Shown: one piece after another, positions 62,643 to 64,000 of the stretch
Numbering within the stretch: position 1 is the stretch's first letter
How the letters are laid out: every line of letters begins with the position of its first letter
Assembly (NCBI RefSeq): GCF_030867095.1
Contig: NC_081824.1
Location: 363,463,829 to 363,527,828, forward strand
DNA: 64,000 nucleotides
Source of the DNA: Alligator mississippiensis
Taxonomy: Eukaryota; Chordata; Crocodylia; Alligatoridae
Direction of reading: 5' to 3'
Notes under the pieces: model-generated
Databases searched by the model: none
The model's input: only the letters and a program-made list of their open reading frames with translations
Told to the model about the DNA's origin: nothing
Position numbers and translations under genes: made by a program

Positions 62643-63909
62643 TATGTAAACTTTAAAAATAATCATAATCCAAAAGGAGGTATTTTTAATTGCTTCTGAG
62701 TTAAACAGCCAAAGAGTTTAATTTTGAATTTAACTCTGTCTTTGCTCTGGGAGTGAACAAAGTAGTAAGTTTGACACACTTTTTTTTCCATACATAGCAG
62801 AGATTTATTTCACTGCTTTGAGCCAGAGTCTTGCCCCATTTATGGACCCTCCACACCACTCTGGTAATGAATAGGAGAGGTGGTTAGCTAATCAGATTGC
62901 CCATTACCTAAGGAAATTCTCAGGTAGTATAGCTATTTCTGTTCCTTCCGACTAAGGAGAGTGGCTGGGGTATTCTGCATTCCAGTAACCATGGTCCTGC
63001 AGAACTGTGTCTAGAGGACTGGGGCTGCCAGTGCAAACTTCTGTGCTAAAGTTAAGATGGCAACTGGTAGCTCTCAGCATGACATTATAGAGAACATACC
63101 TCCCAGTTCAATTTAGAATCTGACATGTATAATCAAATCTAATTAAAATCTTAACTATAGAATTACTAACTCCTTAATATGCTTTTTCTATTTTTCTTCT
63201 TTTTGTGTCTCTGTACAACATATATGTTTGTTTCAACTGGGCATCAAATATTAATAAGGTATTGATAGTGCGAAGGAACCTGCATGGGCTTTTGAAGTCT
63301 CTCTGTAGACATGAGAAATTTTCAGTTTTGGGAACTAACAGCATCTAAGCTCTGGCCATTTTGGGGGGAGAAGAATGTAGCATGCTCTTCTATGATCTTC
63401 CAGGGCACAGATGCTTGTTAACAATGGCAAACAAGTCTTTTGCACTGAACGTTTTTAATAGTCAAACCATTGTATTGTGTGCTTCCAGGACGTGAGTCAC
63501 TCGTCCTCTGAAACAGCATCTCTCCCCATGCTGAAAACTCCATTGCTTTTTGCAATCATGACAACCTGGCTTTGAAATTAGGTGTCACGTTGGATGTATA
63601 ATCATAAAGAATCTGTCTCTACTGTTTTGTTTTCTGTTATTTAGAAACACATGGAAAATAAAAGTTCTCAATGTACAGTGAAAAGTTGTGTCTGTGAATA
63701 TAACATTTGTTGTTTCACCATGGGTTTTTGCTTTTGCTGCTTGAGAGAGAAAAAACAACAACAACAAAGTTGTTTGCATTTGCTGATAACATCTGAGTGA
63801 TAAAATAATGCACAGAACTTTGGTTAGGAAGACTGATCTAAAATTAAAACTTTACACCAGCAGTTATAGGCCTGATCCTGCACATCTGGTTCAGATTGTG
63901 CCATTGCAG
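62643..63909. other. TMTC4 intron 4, no exon recognised
   Basis: No exon signature compatible with the next TMTC4 residues (expected VAGVVGRADLL-like). AT-rich. Confidence 0.55.
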
Positions 63910-64000
63910 CAGGGGTGGGAAAAACGTGGCCTGCCAAGAGGTTTTATCTGGTCCACAGTGGGTCCCCTGGATTAGGTGCAGGGGGCAACCTGAGCCATGG
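63910..64000 (+). mobile_element. hAT-like element, left end, cut by the window
   Basis: CAGGGGTGGGAAAAACGTGG, then CCTGCCAAGAGG and GTCCACAGTGGGTCCCC resemble the left end at 42010. Right end lies outside. Confidence 0.55.

Larger units (their letters stand above)
46410..64000 (+). other. TMTC4: TMTC4 gene, 5' part (continues past the window)
   Basis: TMTC4 belongs to the TMTC1-4 family of ER multi-pass proteins with N-terminal GT-C-like membrane part and C-terminal TPR repeats. These transfer O-mannose to cadherin domains. Here three consecutive coding exons give residues 1-165; the remaining membrane segments and all TPRs lie downstream. Intron 1 is about 2.4 kb, intron 2 about 7.0 kb, intron 3 about 5.1 kb; intron 4 runs past the end. 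Exon phases are compatible (54 codons; 38 codons plus 2 nt; 1 nt plus 72 codons), with GT-AG sites at every junction. Confidence 0.93.

Overview
This window is vertebrate genomic DNA from a non-avian sauropsid, most likely a crocodilian (a turtle is the main alternative). It carries at least nine CR1 LINE pieces ending in the CR1-type ATTCTATGATTC-like tail. It also carries many hAT-type elements, MIR/core-SINE remnants, GC-rich LTRs and a repeat family ending in a 'TTGGTCTAATAAA.GATATC' motif. Bulk DNA is AT-rich and poor in CpG, with one clear CpG island. Species assignment is inference; no database was available.

One host gene is supported: the 5' part of TMTC4 (ER-membrane O-mannosyltransferase that acts on cadherins), on the + strand. 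A CpG-island promoter lies at about 45.96-46.98 kb, with a probable non-coding first exon ending at a good donor at 46581. Three coding exons follow: 49052-49213 (within exon 48998-49213), 56167-56282 and 61371-61587. They join in frame and give the first 165 residues: the first membrane segment, the FVFDD motif, an NTS sequon, GGFHPVGFH and HPVHTEC. The rest of the gene lies beyond 64 kb.

From 1 to 45.9 kb I found no host exon. It is a repeat-rich intergenic region: CR1 copies at 166-1217, 5725-8222, 19905 to about 24700 (interrupted by a hAT element and by an unclassified 1.2 kb insertion), 37130-38281, 40711-41497 and 41711-44068 (interrupted by a 1.7 kb hAT and a small CR1); a second, non-CR1 LINE at 17335-18480; LTR fossils at 27168-28544, 32655-33691, 35220-35980 and probably 38689-39712; and hAT elements and MITEs throughout, several with clear 8-bp target duplications.

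The introns of TMTC4 hold more of the same, most strikingly an 811-bp foldback hAT element (50670-51480) flanked by a perfect palindromic 8-bp duplication. No CRISPR array, operon, tRNA or rRNA gene is present. I did not find a new multi-gene system. The most unusual signals are structural: large inverted repeats, a family of Penelope-like repeats with hammerhead-like cores, an LTR with an internal minisatellite, and elements nested inside each other.
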